Positions 34,513 to 59,764 of a DNA stretch of 64,000 nt are shown here, piece by piece. Numbering within the stretch: the stretch's first letter is position 1; each line of letters begins with the position of its first letter. The stretch lies in the NCBI RefSeq assembly GCF_002234675.1, contig NC_019862.2, positions 22,192,160 through 22,256,159 of the forward strand, in the 5' to 3' direction. Under the pieces are notes generated by a model that did no database searches, was not told the DNA's origin, and saw nothing but the letters and a program-made list of their open reading frames with translations. A program made the translations under genes and the position numbers. This DNA comes from Oryzias latipes (Eukaryota; Chordata; Actinopteri; Beloniformes; Adrianichthyidae).

Positions 34513-34962
34513 CAAACGTAATTTTGGATTTTAAAGCCATAGTTAAATAAATGGCGGCGTCCCTGTTTTTGACATTTTGGTTTTTAAATCATATTCACGT
34601 AAACGTTTCATCCAAAAACACACTCTGTCATTTAAATCTTTGTCTTGAATGAATACAGTGTTAAAATTGTGTTAGAGTGAGTGGTGCACAATCAGGAACT
34701 AAATACCATTTGACACTGAACTGTAATAAAGAAGAAATGATTTGCACAGTAAGGACCAAATGTGAACATTCAATAAAAACGTCTTTTTCCTGTCTGCAGA
34801 GCCTCCATTTGCATCCGTCAGCTAAAAACACTGGATGCATTTGAAGTCCTTCTACACAACATACCATCTTTCCAGCACACAGGTGATGGAAGAGGCTTTG
34901 GACAAACTCCACCTCAGCCAGAAAGTGCTTTGATTTTCTCTCTGGAATATCTGGATGGTTCA

Positions 34963-48500
<13,538 letters not shown>

Positions 48501-49112
48501 ATGCTACCAGTTCATTACATGCGCCAAAAACTCAAAGGATTTCATTATTACCTTCATATTTCATTCCCATTTAGAGGGAAATAGCTGTAAAGAAAACGTG
48601 TCCAAAGTATTACAAAATTTTTTCTTACAATTTCTTTACTTTTATTTTTTAACGTTTTGAGATAGCTTTCAGAACATGGATTTAAGAAGCCACAGTGTCT
48701 GACTGTGACACGTTTTCAAATCAAAGATTCCAGTAGGAAATATTTTATATGGCGCGGGGGGGCTTTGACAACATTAGAACAAATAAAGGATCAAAAATAA
48801 GTATTGCAAACAGTTGTATTAGTGTTATGAAAATTAAAAACCACTGGGCAGAACTTAATTCTTCAAAACCAGCAAATGGATTCAACTGGCAAATCTTATG
48901 ATTTGTGTTATTTTGGAAGATCTGTGACAGTTTTCTTAAAACATTAGTTTTCCACTTGCCATCATGGAAACAGTGCAGACTTTGTCTAAGGCCAGGGGGC
49001 CCGGATGGGTCAGTGTACACTCTCCTGTGCCCCCTGTTCCTTGGCACTGGGGGCTCCTGTGGTAGTCCCATTGACTCATTGACTCTCTGTGTTGAGTTGC
49101 TCGGTGTACTGA

Positions 49113-49135
49113 CCCCCCCCCCCCCCCCCCCCCCC
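49113..49135 (+). repeat. 23-C homopolymer
   Basis: A run of 23 C, in a GC-rich patch similar in flavour to 29404-30540. Confidence 0.95.
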
Positions 49136-50334
49136 TTCAATCAGCTTCACTGCACAGGTGTCCAGAGGGCCCTGGCTGGCATTTCCCCATCTTCTGTTTT
49201 CCTTTTTCCATTTCCTAACATTTTTGTTAACAGAGGTGTTATCCTTTTTTCTAGAATTTTGGGAAATAAGTATCTGAGTAACAGTTTGAACATTAAGTCT
49301 GACTTGTTTGCAGCTTTAAGAATCAGGTGATCAGGTGAACGAAAGATATAAATAAAATGGATCCTATTTAAATAAAATTAAACCTTCTTTTGTTTCCAGT
49401 CTTTTGGGCAAAATAAAACAAATATAGTTGAAATAAATAGAGTAAAGTATTACCAATCTACTCAAATAAAGGTGAGATGTGGTTAAAAAATGCTCCCAGA
49501 CAAATAAAGAAGCAACTTAAGTAAAATAAATAAATAAATGAATTAAAAAAAAACTAGTAAACTGGATTTACATCCACCTTTGGTTGAATGTGATAAAAAT
49601 GGACACTGATAAGATTGAATTTTTCCAAAAATTGAGTTTTACATCCAACTTTTGAGCAAAAGAACACATTTGACCAAAAGAGAAAAGTTTTCCGACAAAG
49701 AGACACAAGAGAGAAAGAAAAAGAAGCTTAAAAAGATAAGAGCAGTGTCCTCTCTGCAGCTGTTAATCATCTGGGATTGTGGTGGCAGCGAAGGACACTC
49801 GCCTGGGATCGGATCTGCTGAGTAACAAGGACTTCGTGTCTAAACGCCTCCAGCTTATCTGGCAGCCTGATGAAAATTACACCTCATACAGAGCTCATGC
49901 ACTTTAATCAGATATGAACCGAGCCACGTGGATGCTCAATTCCACATGAAAAGCCATTTCCTACCCTAAAAGCAGCAGGTTTAGCCTCTTTTTCTCTGTC
50001 AGGCCAGATCCATGACAGATCAGCAGGTCAGCGTAGTCTCAGCTGCATGATTCACTCTCAGCACACCGTGTCCTCCATGCTTATCTGCAATCCCTCGCCG
50101 TTTCCTGTGACATTTCCCATGAAGCTAGCATCTAAATCCTCTTCATGCCTCATCGTTTAAATTCAACAAATCCAGCACGGATGAGCTCAGCATGGAAGAG
50201 TCAACTGTTTTCATAAACAGCCAAAAAAAGGCAAACTTGTGTACCTGTATAACCAATTATCATATTTTCTGTACTTAAAGGAACAAAAAGAGCGCACTGT
50301 CAATAAATACTCTATTTTTTAAATTATACCATAT

Positions 50335-50700
50335 ATGAGGCATAACAAACTATTAGGCACATTAAGTAAAAGAGTCACAGATAGGTTTGTTAGTCGGTCA
50401 GACTTCAGCTGTGTCCAAATTGGAGGGCTGCGTTGTTCCCGGGCTGCATTTCTAGGCTGCTTATCTCACAAGTGTTGTCCAAATTCAACCTCTCCTTCAA
50501 ATGTGGCCAACAAATACGCCCTTCTTTTTCCCGATTTCAAAGTTTGGTCTGGTGTATCCTACTATGCTGTCCATATCCCAAGATGCATTGCGGATGAACC
50601 CGGAGATTTTCTGACAACAATGGCGGAGTGTGAAGCGGGACCCGGAGTTGGAGATAATTGCACCTTTTTACAATTACACCTCCAAGATTAAAAGTTGGAT
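50335..50700. repeat. Fish dispersed repeat relic
   Basis: CATATATGAGGCATAACAAAC (degraded end of the CACTATAAGGCG family) and CAAATTGGAGGGCTGCG are phrases I know from fish repeats. The 118-codon frame here has no recognisable domain. Confidence 0.35.
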
Positions 50701-50796
50701 CAAATAAGCCAGGAAAATTTTGAGCTCATCGCCTGGTTCACTACTCCTCTCTGTTCGGGCCTCACGGTTGCTATGTTGCCGACAACGGCTGGAATA

Positions 50797-50984
50797 ATCT
50801 AAAGCAGAGGTGGGCACTGAGGGCCGCAGTCCTGCATGTTTTCCAGCATACCCTGCTCTGGCATGTTCTGATTGGCTGGACACACCTGAACCAGGTAATC
50901 AGCCATGAGTAGGGGAAGAGTATCTGGAAATCATGCAGACACACCGGCCCTCGAGGCCTGGAATTGCCCACCCCTGATCTAAAG
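50797..50984. mobile_element. hAT-type MITE with perfect 8-bp duplication
   Basis: Body 50805-50976 (172 bp), ends CAGAGGTGGGCA and (inverted) CAGGGGTGGGCA. ATCTAAAG is repeated exactly on both sides (50797-50804, 50977-50984). Confidence 0.9.
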
Positions 50985-51683
50985 GCTAGACTCGTCCAGA
51001 TTCACAGCTGTTAACATCTGACCTACCCGCTCGCCGAAGGGCCCGGCCAACGTCGCTCGGGAAGGCTGAGGCCATCTCATGATGCGGAAAATTTAGGAGT
51101 ACAAATCAGTCAGTTTAAATATTCTAGAGAAGCTATTGAGTCCACAAGAGTATTACTAAACTATGTTAACATTTTGATTAGCAAATGTACAGAGAAACTC
51201 ATATATTAAAAGAATAAAGTTGCTACTTTTATACTTTTCCTTTCTGTGTGGGCAAACATGCCTCTTTAATTTATGACATGCCTCTACTACCATTGCCAAT
51301 TTTTGTTTTCCAATAGTCTCTACAGCAAAGGTAAACATTTGGCAAAAGAGCAACTTTTGCATTGAAAATCTACAGGTGACTCAAAATCTGGATTTAACTT
51401 CTGCCATCAACCCCTGATGCAACGAGGAGGAGCCATTAGAACTATATTTAATCACACAGATCCATCTTCTGCAGGAGATTAATTTCAAAAATGGACCTGC
51501 CTGTTTGTATTTTGACCTTTAATATTCCAAATTGAAAGAGAGGAAAACCTGAATTTAGGAAATAAATTCTGTTTTCATGAGCTGAACACAATACTGTGAT
51601 GTCAGTCTCCAAGTCTGATGACAATACTTCAGCCCACAGCAAAAATGAAAGAATTTGAAATGTGATTAAAATAATAAAACGTT

Positions 51684-51960
51684 TGAAAGTCCCACTTCAA
51701 TTATCTTTTGACGCATTTTAAAAGCTTTCCCAGCGTTTTTTTTAATTGTGATTATACCGTTAGTAGCCAAAATTAAAAATAAAAAAACTATAATTTTCTA
51801 GGACTTAGTTTCTGCAGAGCGTCAGCAGTTTATCAGAAATTTACCTCTGAGTTGTGGGCTGGACTGATGGTGCTGAGCTACCCCTTCCCCCTTCCCCCTC
51901 CATGTGGCTGAAGTGCATTATTTTGCTTACAACGGTCACTAACAAAATAAATAAATGTTA
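51684..51960 (-). repeat. Long dispersed repeat, copy F (end)
   Basis: GAAAGTCCCACTTCAATTAT, then CTAGGACTTAGTTTCTGCAG and TCTGAGTTGTGGGCTGG match copy B's right end read backwards. Confidence 0.55.
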
Positions 51961-52369
51961 AATCAGTCATCAGTTCTTCAATCTGGTCATATTTTCAACT
52001 TTGAACAGTTTTTCTAAAGAAGCAAAAATTAGATATGTGGTGCGACGCGTTTTTTCACGGTAAAAGCTACAGAGCTGCAAAGAAAAGTGGTAAATATTCT
52101 AAACATCGTGTTAAGCAATACAAACATCATTTTAATTTGAAAGCAAAAAAATCTTCTTACTAAAGGAAGAAATGTTTAAAAGAATCATTAAAAAAACTGT
52201 ATCAAAACTTGTTTGATTTTGCAGATGATTCAGGACTTCGTGACAGCTTGAGTCTTCAGCGTAGACTGTTGTTGCAGCATGAAATTTCACTGTAATCATT
52301 CAAACCCAGGGTCATCCGTGGGATCTTTTTTGTAAAGTACACTATTTTGTGACATTATTGAAAAATTTT

Positions 52370-52450
52370 GCCCATCCAGTTTGTGGATCTTTGCTTAGAC
52401 CACTGCCTCCACAAGCCGGTCCCAGATGAGCGGAAGATGGATGGATGGAA
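52370..52450 (+). repeat. LINE 3' tail remnant with (ATGG)n
   Basis: CCGGTCCCAGATGAGCGGAAG then ATGGATGGATGG is a short relative of the tail at 34120-34179. Confidence 0.5.
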
Positions 52451-54321
52451 ACATTATATATACGGGAATATACAAAATAAATACATGCTGTTGCTTTTAA
52501 GTATATTTTTTCCTGAATTTTATTTTTAAAGCCTTAACAAAATCAAAGAGCTGTCATGGTCATCGAGCAGATTCAAAAAGATCTAATTTAAACAAAGTTC
52601 AATTTAATTAAAAGAACGTTGCAACAACACAATGACTGTTTTTGTGTATTTCTAGAAGAGTTCATCAGATAATAAAGAGCCACTGATGGTAATCAGTTCC
52701 TGTAAAAGGACGATCAGTTGAGTAATCCTGACAGTGTTGAAGGAGAAAAAGAGGAATGCCTCTGCAGCCTGGCTGTACTCACAGCTCACAGCCGCTGATC
52801 GCAGTAAAAGAGACTTATGACGGCACTGAAAGGCTCAACTTATGGGCTGTCATCTCTGAAAAGTCATTTCACCAAAACAAATCAAGTGAACAAAACATTT
52901 TCTGTGACTCCTCAACATTGAGAAGAATGAAAGCACAGATTTACAAAATAAGAAACAGGAAAAGATGGGTTGAGTTTTTGATGTTTGAGTTTTTGAAGTC
53001 TGTCTCAGATGAAAATGATGTTTTATGAGTTGTTGACATGCATGTGTGGCATTTTTCTTATGAAAGAGAACAAATGTAAAACAAAATCCTTGCACTTTTA
53101 CATTATTGAGCATTTCTCCTTTTAAAAATGCTGTCAAACTGTCGCAAAGATGTTCGGTTTGAATTAACACAAATTTTAGGTACATCCAAGGCTGGATTTT
53201 GTTGTTGGCTGCACTCATTTAAAATTAAACGTAAACTTAAAGTCCCATTAGCTGTTATGTACCCGGGTGCGTGACATGTGTTCTTCACATTTGTATTCTC
53301 TCTCTGACAGAGTTTGAAGGCTTGCTGTCCCGGATTAACCAGAAAGGGTAAAAATAAAAACAAGAATAAAATCAGGAGACCTTATTTATTATTACTGCCC
53401 CGATGAAAATAAGAAAAATATCATAAAGTTCAGGAGATGAGAGCAGGCTGGCTCCCCATCCCGGAGCGGGTCTCTGTCTGGCCGTCAGCTTGCCTCCTGG
53501 GAGCCGGCATAGGTGACCACGATTGCTCCAGCTCCATCGACCATGTGACAGACTGTCCAGAATGTACCGACCTTCGCCCAACAGTCCCAGTCCCGGCGAA
53601 CTCCTGCTTTGATAGGAAAAATGATTTAAAATAATTTAACTTGGGCAATAAATGTTGGTAAGTTTTCATATCAGTCACTGACCTTCGTCCGCAGGCATAG
53701 CTCAGTATTATTAATCTATTTTCAAACTCATCGTTCCAAATAATAAATACATGACACCTAATCTACGAAGTGATGAGCAGAGTGACACTCTGTGCTCTCA
53801 TAGCTGACAAAACGAACAAGACTATGTAAGATAGATGAGAATGCAGCATCTGGCCCTTTCACGCCTCATTTACTTGATGGAATACTAATAAAAGCCATAT
53901 GACAACGGCATACTAAGTGTGCAATTAATATTCTAAAATATTCCTGCAGTGCATGTGGCTCAGACCTGTTGGAGGACCCCGAGCAGGGAAAGTGACGGCT
54001 CTGTCTAGTTGGTAAAAATGAGATGTCCGTATTAACCTTTTCCCCAGTGCTGGGCTGAGTACACACGGCTACCATTTGTTGTCCTGTTGCCTGACAACTG
54101 TCCTGACAGCAGATAAATAATCCCTTCAAGACTCTTGTTATACTCTGAACTTGCAGGACAGGTTTGCCATGTTTTTTCTGGAGTTGTGACCGCTGCTTTT
54201 GGTAACTGCACCAGGGGTCACTAACTAGTGGACCGCGGTCTGGATCCAGACGCTGGGTCATGCTGACCCAGACCCGGACCCGAGCTTGACACGAAACTAA
54301 GACGACGGGCGCCTCTATGTA

Positions 54322-54955
54322 ACCCTTGTGCTATCCTAGGCATTTTAACATTGGGAGTTGGGTCATCTAGACCCACTAGACCACATGTGTCAAACTCAAG
54401 GCCCGGGGGCCAAATGTGGCCCTCCATGGCATTTTATGTGGCCCCCGAGAGCATAGCAGTTTTTCATTTCTTAAAATAAAAAATAAAAATTGGTGTGTAT
54501 TTATTCATATCTAGGTGGAATTTGACTTGGAATATGGGATTGGGCAACTATACATTAGGACTTCAACACTATCCATATAACCTAACCTGACAGAATCAAA
54601 TTTAAAAGGATTTATGCTAAAGGAACAAGCAAACATATGTTTTCTATGCAACTGTAATTGTCACTTTAAAAAGTTATAATAAATAAATAAATTAGTTGTT
54701 TAAGATTAAGAAGTAGTTACGTTTATTTTTCATTACATGTAGTTGAATGTATAAGTCATATCCGGCCCTTTGAGGACAGCCGCTATGCTTATGTGGCCCT
54801 CAGTGAAAATGAGTTTGACACCCCTGCACTAGACAGTGCTCTGAACCTTTTTTTCTTCAATGATTTGTGATCTTCACTGGTGTCCATGGATTACATGAAA
54901 TCTTTCCACCTTTATCCACCTTTGTCATGGTAGGGAGAACACGTCAATGGAAGGC
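54322..54955. mobile_element. piggyBac-type MITE, split by a hAT MITE
   Basis: 54322-54373 matches the left half and 54835-54955 the right half of the MITE at 6721, ending ACGTCAATGGAAGG (its last part is missing). The split is made by the element at 54382-54826. Confidence 0.85.
54374..54834. mobile_element. hAT-type MITE nested in the piggyBac MITE
   Basis: Body 54382-54826 (445 bp), ends CACATGTGTCAAACTC and (inverted) CAGGGGTGTCAAACTC. CACTAGAC is repeated exactly at 54374-54381 and 54827-54834, an 8-bp duplication typical of hAT. The interior is AT-rich and non-coding. Confidence 0.9.
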
Positions 54956-55079
54956 TGGAAGAATTTTTCCTACAGAAAGGCTGAATAAAGCATGAATATT
55001 CCTGTTTTAAAATGTAAAAACTTTAAACATTTGTTCAAATGTACGTTTTTCCGAGGAGGTGTTTGATTTGTGCAATATA

Positions 55080-55180
55080 GGGAGCACAAATTTATAAGGC
55101 GCATCGTCAATGAATGGCGTATTTTCAAAATTATGTCATCTATAAGGCGCACCAACTTTAAGGCATATAAAGCAAGACAA
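55080..55180. repeat. TATAAGGCGCAC-type MITE relic
   Basis: TATAAGGCGCATCGTC and TATAAGGCGCACCAACTTTA. An end of the family seen at 6670. Confidence 0.5.
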
Positions 55181-55384
55181 ATTGTGTTCGAAATAACTGT
55201 AGAACTTGTAACATGGTACACATTAGCGTATTCACAATATCTGTAATTCCTAACCGTGTTTATAACATGTATAAGAAAAAACACAGTCCAACATCGCTAC
55301 ATGCTGGCTACGTTAGAGTTTTCACAATACGTGGAACTCCCAACCTTGTTTTGCAACACATAAATATAAATGCAACACATAAAC

Positions 55385-55605
55385 CCACCTAACGCTGCAG
55401 TTCGCCTACAAGCCAAACATCGTGGGGCTTGATGCTGTCATCTTACCTGCTGCTCTGGGCCTTGACCCACCTAGAAATCACCAGGACCATTGTGAGAGTA
55501 GTGTTTTTTTTTCTTCTCCAGCGCGTCCAACAACATCCGGCCAGGTCTGCTGTGGGGGAAGCTGGAGGGAGCAGCAGTAGATGGTTGTTTGGTGGTCCAT
55601 AGATT
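55385..55605 (+). pseudogene. LINE reverse transcriptase fragment, left of MITE
   Basis: The frame reads GLDPPRNHQDHCESS, then NNIRPGLLWGKLEGAAVD, a diverged form of the 'FNTIRP..L..KL' palm of fish non-LTR elements. It continues after the MITE at 56065. Confidence 0.5.
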
Positions 55606-56064
55606 CCCTAACCCAGGGGTGGGCAAACTTTTTGACTTCTGTGCCACAAAGGGTTCTAAAATTTAACAGAAGGGCTGGACCAGGAGATGATCGGTGGGGT
55701 GTTTTGGTGATCTACCTCATGAGAAGAAATACCATTGAATCTGGAAGAAAACAGGCTTAATTTGAAAACATTTGGAAAAACAAAAATGTAGAGAAATGGT
55801 GCATTCATTAGGTGTTGGAATCATTGGAAAAATGACAATTGAGTCGGAAAGAATAGAACTTAAAAAACAAATTGCCCAACACTACATGAATGCAGAATAA
55901 TTGTCTGCATTTAAACAAAGGTCAATACGTTTGCAGTATACCATAAAAGAAGACATTAATAAGGATTATCAATATAATTTACTCTAGTTTGTTGAGCCAG
56001 ATTAAACAGTTTGGCGGGCCAGATGTGGCCCCTGGGCCGTAGTTTGCCCACCTCTGACCTAACC
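55606..56064. mobile_element. hAT-type MITE nested in a LINE
   Basis: Body 55614-56056 (443 bp), ends CAGGGGTGGGCAAACT and (inverted) CAGAGGTGGGCAAACT. The 8-bp duplication is CCCTAACC / ACCTAACC (7 of 8). It splits the LINE around it. Confidence 0.88.
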
Positions 56065-56960
56065 CATCATCCGCAGGAGGTGCCATCTGCACAACTTTGT
56101 GTCTGAGGTGGTAGTCTGCAGTAATGGAGCCCCCTAGGGAACCGTGCTCTCACCATTTTTCTTCACCCTCTACACTTTGTACTTCACAGAAATACCAGAA
56201 ATACTCAGATGATTCAGCCATTGAGGGCTGTGTATCTAAAGACGATGATATGGAGTACCACTCAACCACTAGGAGCTTTGCAAGCTGGCGTGAGAACAAT
56301 CACTTGTGCTTAAGTACAAGACCAAATACAAACGAGTTGGTGGTTGACCCCGAAGACGAAGAATGGTGACCCACATAGCAGTGAACATTCAGGAAAGGGA
56401 AATTGACATGGTTAACAGTTTCAAGTACCTGGGTATCCACCTCAACAACAAAGTGGACTGGTCCCACAACACTGATGACCCGTTCAGGAAGGGTCAAAGT
56501 CACCTACATCTTCTAAGAAGACTGAGGTCCTTTGGAGTGTGCAGACCTCTGCTCAGAACCTTTTATGACTCTGTGGTAGCCTCTGACTTTCTTTACACTG
56601 TCGTCTGCTGGGGAGCAAGCAGCACCCACTGGGACAAGAAGAAACTGAATAAGCTGGTCAGGAGGGCCAGCTCTGTCCCGGGCTGCTCGTTGGACTCTGT
56701 GGAGGAGGTGGGATGAGATGAGGATGTTGACCAAGCTCAGATCCATCAGCTTTCGTCCCCTAAAACCCGACTGTAAAGGGACTGAGGAGTTCCTTCAGTG
56801 ACTTACTCAGATACCCACTGCGTAGAAACAAGCGTTATCGCAGGTCTTTCATTTCCACCACCATCAGACGGCACAACTCATCACTATGACCAGGTCATCA
56901 AGAATTTGCACAAAATTGTAATTATTATTAAAATGATTTTTATGTTTATTGTAAATTTTT
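56065..56960 (+). pseudogene. LINE reverse transcriptase, 3' part (CR1/L2/Rex1-like)
   Basis: Motif YSDDSAI (catalytic YADD changed to YSDD), FKYLGIHLNNKVDWS, LLRRLRSFGVCRPLLRTFYD and WGASSTHWDKKKLN, then RRASSVPGCSLDSVEEV. Frames are broken in several places. It is the 3' end of a non-LTR element whose clade I can only narrow to the CR1/L2/Rex group. Confidence 0.8.
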
Positions 56961-59204
56961 AAACTTTGGTTGATCACTCCGGTTTGTAAGGCTCACTTAT
57001 AGTGCAGAAAATAAGGTATCTCTGTCCCGTAAAGGGTTTTAATTGGGCCCTTGTGAGAAGTTTTCTCCTCATTTGCGTGTCTCCAAGTACTCCAATATTG
57101 AACTGTCTGTTTTCATCACTCTATTGAGTTTATAAGTGGCCCCATAGTTGGTTTTGTCCTGCGGTGTGTCTAAAAATGCTAAATGACGCTGCTGCTCCAA
57201 AGCAGATGCTGAACCGCTGATGGATGGCTCAGACTATCCTGGACGTGAGGTTTTGATCAACGGCTTTCTCCACACAGCCGGTCAGGAGACGTAGCGGCTG
57301 CTGTGTTCATGCATCGATGCTTAATCCACTATTTGCACAAAAAGACGAAGGTTAACTCGACCGACATAACCCCTTCAATGATCGATCTGTCACCCGAATA
57401 AGTGCCTTCACTTCTTAAACATCTCAAACCATTACAGGGTCCACTTGGTTGATTCTTTGTACCCCACTCCTGAAATGTTCTGCCCCAGACTGAGGCATAT
57501 TTGAGCTGCAGAACTCATATACCGGCATATTAGACGTCTAATTGGATTATGATTGTCACTGAAAGGAATCATTCTAGGGGACAGGACTGCTTCTATTCCA
57601 AAGTCAGCCCCTGTCACCAGTCTTTAGCATAGCTGCTAATCAATTCAGTGCAGAAAGATCATCACAGCCAAGGTCAGGAGAAAGGCCAACAGTTGGATCC
57701 GTGCGATAAATAAATAATTCGAGCAGGGACAACTTGTTGTCCGTCACCCAAAGGAGCTCGGGACAGATGCGTGTTTGAACCTAAACGAGGGCTAACCTCT
57801 CATGCCGCCGTTTGCATGGACACAAATAAACGCAGGTTGTCGTGACCATGAAAGCCGCCTGTTTGCCTGCAGACGGGTTGTCGTGCATGCAGCAGATCAG
57901 CGTTTGAAGCTCTGGAAGCAGCGAAACATCCTGCAGCTGCTCGTTTAATCGTTGTGTTCCACACTTCTGTTTCACTCTCATACCTCGGCCTCAGCCGCTT
58001 GTTGAAAAAAAGTCTGACGTGCTGAGACTAACAACGCCACGGAGAGTGAACAGTCATTTTCACGGTTATTAGAAGCGTTTAATAACCTAATTTTTTTTTT
58101 TTTTTGCATGTCAGAAGGGGTGAAGCTTCACAGAACCCCCATCTTGGAACAGATTAGCGGCTGCAGGACTTCCAGTCTCAGGTGTCTCCTTCAGGTACAG
58201 ACTAATTAGTCTAATTAGGTCCTCCATTTTCACCCGGGTTTCTTATCAAAGCTGTTTTCTTATCAGGTCTGAAAATTTAATTAGAAACATCGCTGGGATT
58301 AATGAATTTATGAAATTACTGTTAGTTTTAAAGAAGATGGCTCTCTTCTTCATTTTAGCCCAGAGGGATGGGAAAAGGGATCGGAGGAAAAATCGAAAAA
58401 TTGAGGTAATTGAGGTCACATGAAGGACATAAAGGTGTTTAAATGTCTGGATGTTGTTTTTTAACGAATGTGACTCAATTTGACGAAAGTGTTTCCATTG
58501 CAGTTTTGCGAAATGTCAATTTCGATACGCCTCAAAAATCGCTGTTTCCTTTAGGCAAATGTATAATCGCAAATTTAATTTGCGCAATTCATATTTAAAA
58601 GAAACATGGCTTGTTAGGCCTTCACTTTGAACTACAAAAGCTAATGGTCTACTCAGCCAATCATAATCAAATTTTTATCTTTAAAATGATAGATGCTCGT
58701 CTCGCTCTGCTTGCTAGACAGTTTGCCAGCCTCCTCCACCCTGTTCTCCACCTCCTGGTGCAATGCTTTGGGCTCTGAGAATCTCAACATTCATGCACCA
58801 AGTTTATCCCAAGCCCACAATACATCGTTGGCTAAGACGCCAAGGAGTATGGTTTTATTTCATTCACATTTTTCTGTAACAAATATACCTTTGCTCACAT
58901 TCCTAATATTTCTCCTTATTGAGATCATTTTCATAGAATTCACAGTTATCAACAGCAGTCCTACTGGCAGTGTGTCTACCAGTTCTCAATCTGATTTTTA
59001 ATTTTTTTTAAACCAAACACACACCACTAACTCCCCTCTGTAGACCACCAGCTCAGCACCAACAGAGTGTAAAATCAGCTGTAGACACCGATCTGAACCA
59101 GACCAGAGAAGACATCAGCCGGTCCTTCAGCATCGCTGTCCAGATGAGGAACACTCACAACTTCCATCTGTCCGTCATCTTCCAAACCCCCGGAAGCCAT
59201 TTTG
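56961..59204. other. Intergenic, nothing recognised
   Basis: AT-rich with short chance frames. No exon chain or recognisable repeat seen. Confidence 0.4.
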
Positions 59205-59762
59205 GGGTTGGACTGTGAAAGGAAGGTGGGGTGCCCAGAGAGCAGGGGGAACATGGAAACTCCACACAGAAAGGTCCCAGCCACCTTCTTAATGTACTTT
59301 TTACAGCAGCATTAAAATGCATTACAATTAGATGGATGAAAACAGACCCACCCTAGATACCTGGATGCAGAAAGTAAGAGAACTCTTTCAAATGGAAAGA
59401 ATAACTTTCCTATTAAGACACCAAATGCAAAACTTTAATGTAAGATGGAGCCCAGCAAAATCATTGATACTGTCATCAGCTTGATAATACCTCTAGCTAG
59501 TCAAATGCTGTCATGTTTAGATTTTATATTTCTGTTTAAGGTGAAGAGTCTTATAGCAATTCAACTTCCTGTGTGTATCCTTGTTCCAATGTACCCAGTT
59601 TTAAAGTTGATTATTGTGGAAACCATGGCGACAACCGTGTGTAATGCTCTGTTCCAAAAAGTTTGAATAAAATATAAGTTCTAAAAAAAAAGAAAGGTCT
59701 CAGCCAACCAGGACCTTCTTGCTGTGAGGCGAGAGCGCTGACCACTACACCACCGTGCCCCT
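59205..59762 (-). repeat. SINE (GTGGT..GGTTAGCGC family), split by an L1 fragment
   Basis: On the minus strand the head (GCACGGTGGTGTAGTGGTC, GCTGTGAGGCGAGAGCGC region) is at 59700-59762. The body (GACCTTTCTGTGTGGAG, CACAGTCCAA) is at 59205-59284. Between them is the L1 3' end at 59285-59690. Confidence 0.8.
59285..59690 (+). mobile_element. L1 3' end with poly(A) tail, nested in the SINE
   Basis: The + frame from 59332 reads DTWMQKVRELFQMERITF, the end of L1 ORF2. The 3' UTR follows, then AATAAAATATAAG and an A-run. AGAAAGGTCYCAGCCA is repeated on both sides (59268, 59691) with two mismatches. A target-primed 5'-truncated insertion. Confidence 0.75.
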
Positions 59763-59764
59763 CC

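Noticed and set aside
50335..50691. 118-codon + frame starting MRHNKLLG
   Set aside because: It lies in a familiar fish repeat phrase, has no splice partners and no domain.
53430..53640. Possible minus exon after TATCAAAGCAG (frame with CHMVDGAGAIVVTYAGSQEAS)
   Set aside because: There is a stop soon after, no partner exon in phase and no recognisable family; three frames look equally protein-like.
59075..59284. A 69-codon minus frame that looks like a last exon after a CTTTCACAG acceptor
   Set aside because: Its first half and the acceptor are SINE sequence (GACCTTTCTGTGTGGAG, CACAGTCCAA), so the exon look is accidental.
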